Shown one piece after another: positions 10,873-12,189 of a stretch of 12,189 nucleotides of DNA. The DNA lies in assembly GCA_900754955.1 (NCBI GenBank), contig CAAEEV010000043.1, positions 1 through 12,189 on the forward strand, written 5' to 3'. Position 1 is the stretch's first letter. The number at the start of each line of letters is the position of its first letter. Source of the stretch: Eggerthellaceae bacterium (lineage in GTDB: Bacteria; Actinomycetota; Coriobacteriia; Coriobacteriales; Eggerthellaceae). The notes under the pieces were generated by a model that worked only from the letters and a program-made list of their open reading frames with translations, made no database searches and had not been told where the DNA came from. A program made the position numbers and the translations under genes.

Positions 10873-12189
10873 CTACAGCGACAGCTCCTCGAGCTTGGCG
10901 GGCGTCGGCTCGCCCTCGGCGGTCCAGCCGCGCTCGGCGTAGTACTCGGCGAGCATGGTCTGCAGCTCGCTGACCTTGCCCTTCGCCGGGCCGCTCGGCA
11001 GCGCCTCGCGCAGCAGGCGCGGAGGCAGGGTGTCCTTCTCGACGCCGGCCGCCATGTTGAAGCGCTTCTCGAGGTTCCAGATGCGCTCGCCCTTGAGCAG
11101 GATGTCCTCGTCGGACTCGTCGGAGCCGACGGCCTCGCGGTACTGCCCCGCGATCTCGGGCAGGCCGATGGCGAACGTGGTGAACAGGCACATGCCCGTG
11201 GAGTCGCACAGCGCCGTGAGGTCCTGGAACGTCTTGAGCATCGACGCCTTGCCCTCGGTGACGAGCGGATCCATCTTCACGGGCAGACCGAGCACCTCGG
11301 GGCTGATCATGTAGCCGCGCACGTGGCAGCCGCCGCGGTTCGACGTAGCGTATTCGAGGCCGATGCCCTGGATGGCGCGGCCGTCGTAGGCGGGCATCTC
11401 CTGCTTCTTGACGCTCATGGACAGCTCGGGATGTCCGTACTTCTCGGCCATGCGGTAGGAACCCATGCCGATGATCTTGCCGAAGCCCTCGCCGTCAGCG
11501 CACAGCTGCGTGAGCTTGACCATCGCCTCGGCATCGCCGAAGCGCAGCGGGAAGCCGATGTCGCTCTCGGGAATGTAGCCGGCCTCGAAAAGCTCCATGG
11601 CGCAGGCGACGGTGGAGCCGAGCGTGATCGGATCCATGCCCTGCTCGTTGCAGATGAAGTTGCACTTGCAGATGGCGGCGATGTCGTTCACGCCGCAGGC
11701 GGCGCCGTAGCTCCAACCCGCCTCGTACTCGGGGCCTTCGCCGAAGCCGTCGAAGTTGCCGCGGCCCTCGACCTTGGTGATGCGGCCGCAGGCGATCGAG
11801 CAGCCGAAGCAGCCCTGGTTCTTCACGAGGTGCGTCTTGACGAGCGTCTCGCCGCTCGTGTCGTCGGCGTCCTCCCAGTAGGAGCCGTCGCGCGCGTTGC
11901 GCAGCGGCAGGCCGCCCACCTCGTTGACGATGTTCACGAGGATCTGCGTGCCGAGCGCGCCGAGGCCCTCGCCGGTGACCGGATGCGCCTGCAGCGTGGC
12001 GCGGGCGCGCGCCACCTCCTTCATGAACGCGGCGGGGCGCGCGACCTTCACGCCGCCCGTGCCGCGCACGACGACGGCCTTGAGGTTCTTCGAGCCCATG
12101 ACCGCGCCCATGCCGCCGCGGCCTGCGGCGCGGTTCTTGTCGTTCATGACGGCGGCGAAGAGCATCATGCGCTCGCCGGGCGTGCCGAT
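10873..12189 (-). CDS. Tungsten aldehyde:ferredoxin oxidoreductase, catalytic subunit (5' truncated)
   Basis: The gene runs off the right edge; 438 C-terminal residues of an expected ~600 are present. The fragment begins IGTPGER and soon shows AGRGGMGAVMGSKNLKAV, a hallmark of the family. The [4Fe-4S] ligands CxxCxxxC appear in NQGCFGCSIACG (bases ~11811-11788). The pterin motif DxxGxC is CDSTGMC (~11208-11188), whose last Cys is the fourth cluster ligand. These enzymes hold a bis-pyranopterin tungsten cofactor and oxidise aldehydes to acids. Here the electrons should pass to the NuoG/F/E-like subunits encoded downstream, giving NADH and reduced ferredoxin if the complex bifurcates. Any small ferredoxin-like subunit (WorS type) would lie outside the window. 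A long structured spacer separates it from the MoaD-like gene. Family is secure; the aldehyde substrate is unknown. Confidence 0.95.
   Translation of the reverse strand: MGTPGERMMLFAAVMNDKNRAAGRGGMGAVMGSKNLKAVVVRGTGGVKVARPAAFMKEVARARATLQAHPVTGEGLGALGTQILVNIVNEVGGLPLRNARDGSYWEDADDTSGETLVKTHLVKNQGCFGCSIACGRITKVEGRGNFDGFGEGPEYEAGWSYGAACGVNDIAAICKCNFICNEQGMDPITLGSTVACAMELFEAGYIPESDIGFPLRFGDAEAMVKLTQLCADGEGFGKIIGMGSYRMAEKYGHPELSMSVKKQEMPAYDGRAIQGIGLEYATSNRGGCHVRGYMISPEVLGLPVKMDPLVTEGKASMLKTFQDLTALCDSTGMCLFTTFAIGLPEIAGQYREAVGSDESDEDILLKGERIWNLEKRFNMAAGVEKDTLPPRLLREALPSGPAKGKVSELQTMLAEYYAERGWTAEGEPTPAKLEELSL

Overview
The window reads as high-GC DNA from a gut-type anaerobic actinobacterium, most likely family Eggerthellaceae (Coriobacteriia: Eggerthella, Gordonibacter, Adlercreutzia and relatives). 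I infer this from GC-rich codon use, stand-alone molybdopterin and tungsten enzymes, a CoA-dehydratase activase, and small Met-Cys zinc-ribbon proteins. No rRNA, tRNA, transposase or CRISPR array is visible.

Left part (1-1714). The plus strand carries the C-terminal end of a 2-hydroxyacyl-CoA dehydratase activase-related protein, followed 10 nt later by a 74-residue cysteine-rich zinc-ribbon protein. A TetR-family regulator lies convergently on the minus strand. A palindrome in front of the regulator encloses its likely -10 box. A strong hairpin separates it from the operon upstream.

Middle-left (1736-5283). A minus-strand operon encodes a cytoplasmic acetylene-hydratase-like molybdopterin or tungstopterin enzyme (743 aa), a 72-aa helix-hairpin-helix-like protein, and a 67-aa Met-Cys zinc-ribbon protein. 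No electron-transfer subunit or membrane anchor accompanies the enzyme. About 540 nt of leader DNA precede it and hold hairpins and a possible short upstream ORF. Further right is a conserved 55-aa basic protein on the minus strand.

Centre (5284-6355). A gene-free stretch holds a 16-bp perfect inverted repeat, a pair of 9-bp direct repeats and an extended -10 promoter. It leads into a plus-strand membrane protein with four histidines placed in four separate helices, like an orphan dihaem cytochrome b.

Right part (6451-12189). A minus-strand operon, read from right to left, encodes a tungsten aldehyde:ferredoxin oxidoreductase (5' end cut by the window), a MoaD/ThiS-like protein ending in Gly-Gly, NuoE-like and NuoF-like subunits, a short NuoG/HoxU-like iron-sulfur subunit, and a ThiF/MoeB-like adenylyltransferase. 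The NuoF-like protein has extra N- and C-terminal iron-sulfur modules like the B subunits of electron-bifurcating hydrogenases. The set resembles the electron-bifurcating tungsten oxidoreductases (WorABCSL type) described from anaerobes, here with its own sulfur-carrier/E1 pair. Two intercistronic spacers (aor-moaD and nuoG-like-thiF) are long and highly structured on the transcribed strand. The first has mutually exclusive stems upstream of a terminator-like hairpin, so it may be an attenuator or riboswitch.

All functional names come from reading motifs by eye. No database search was run.
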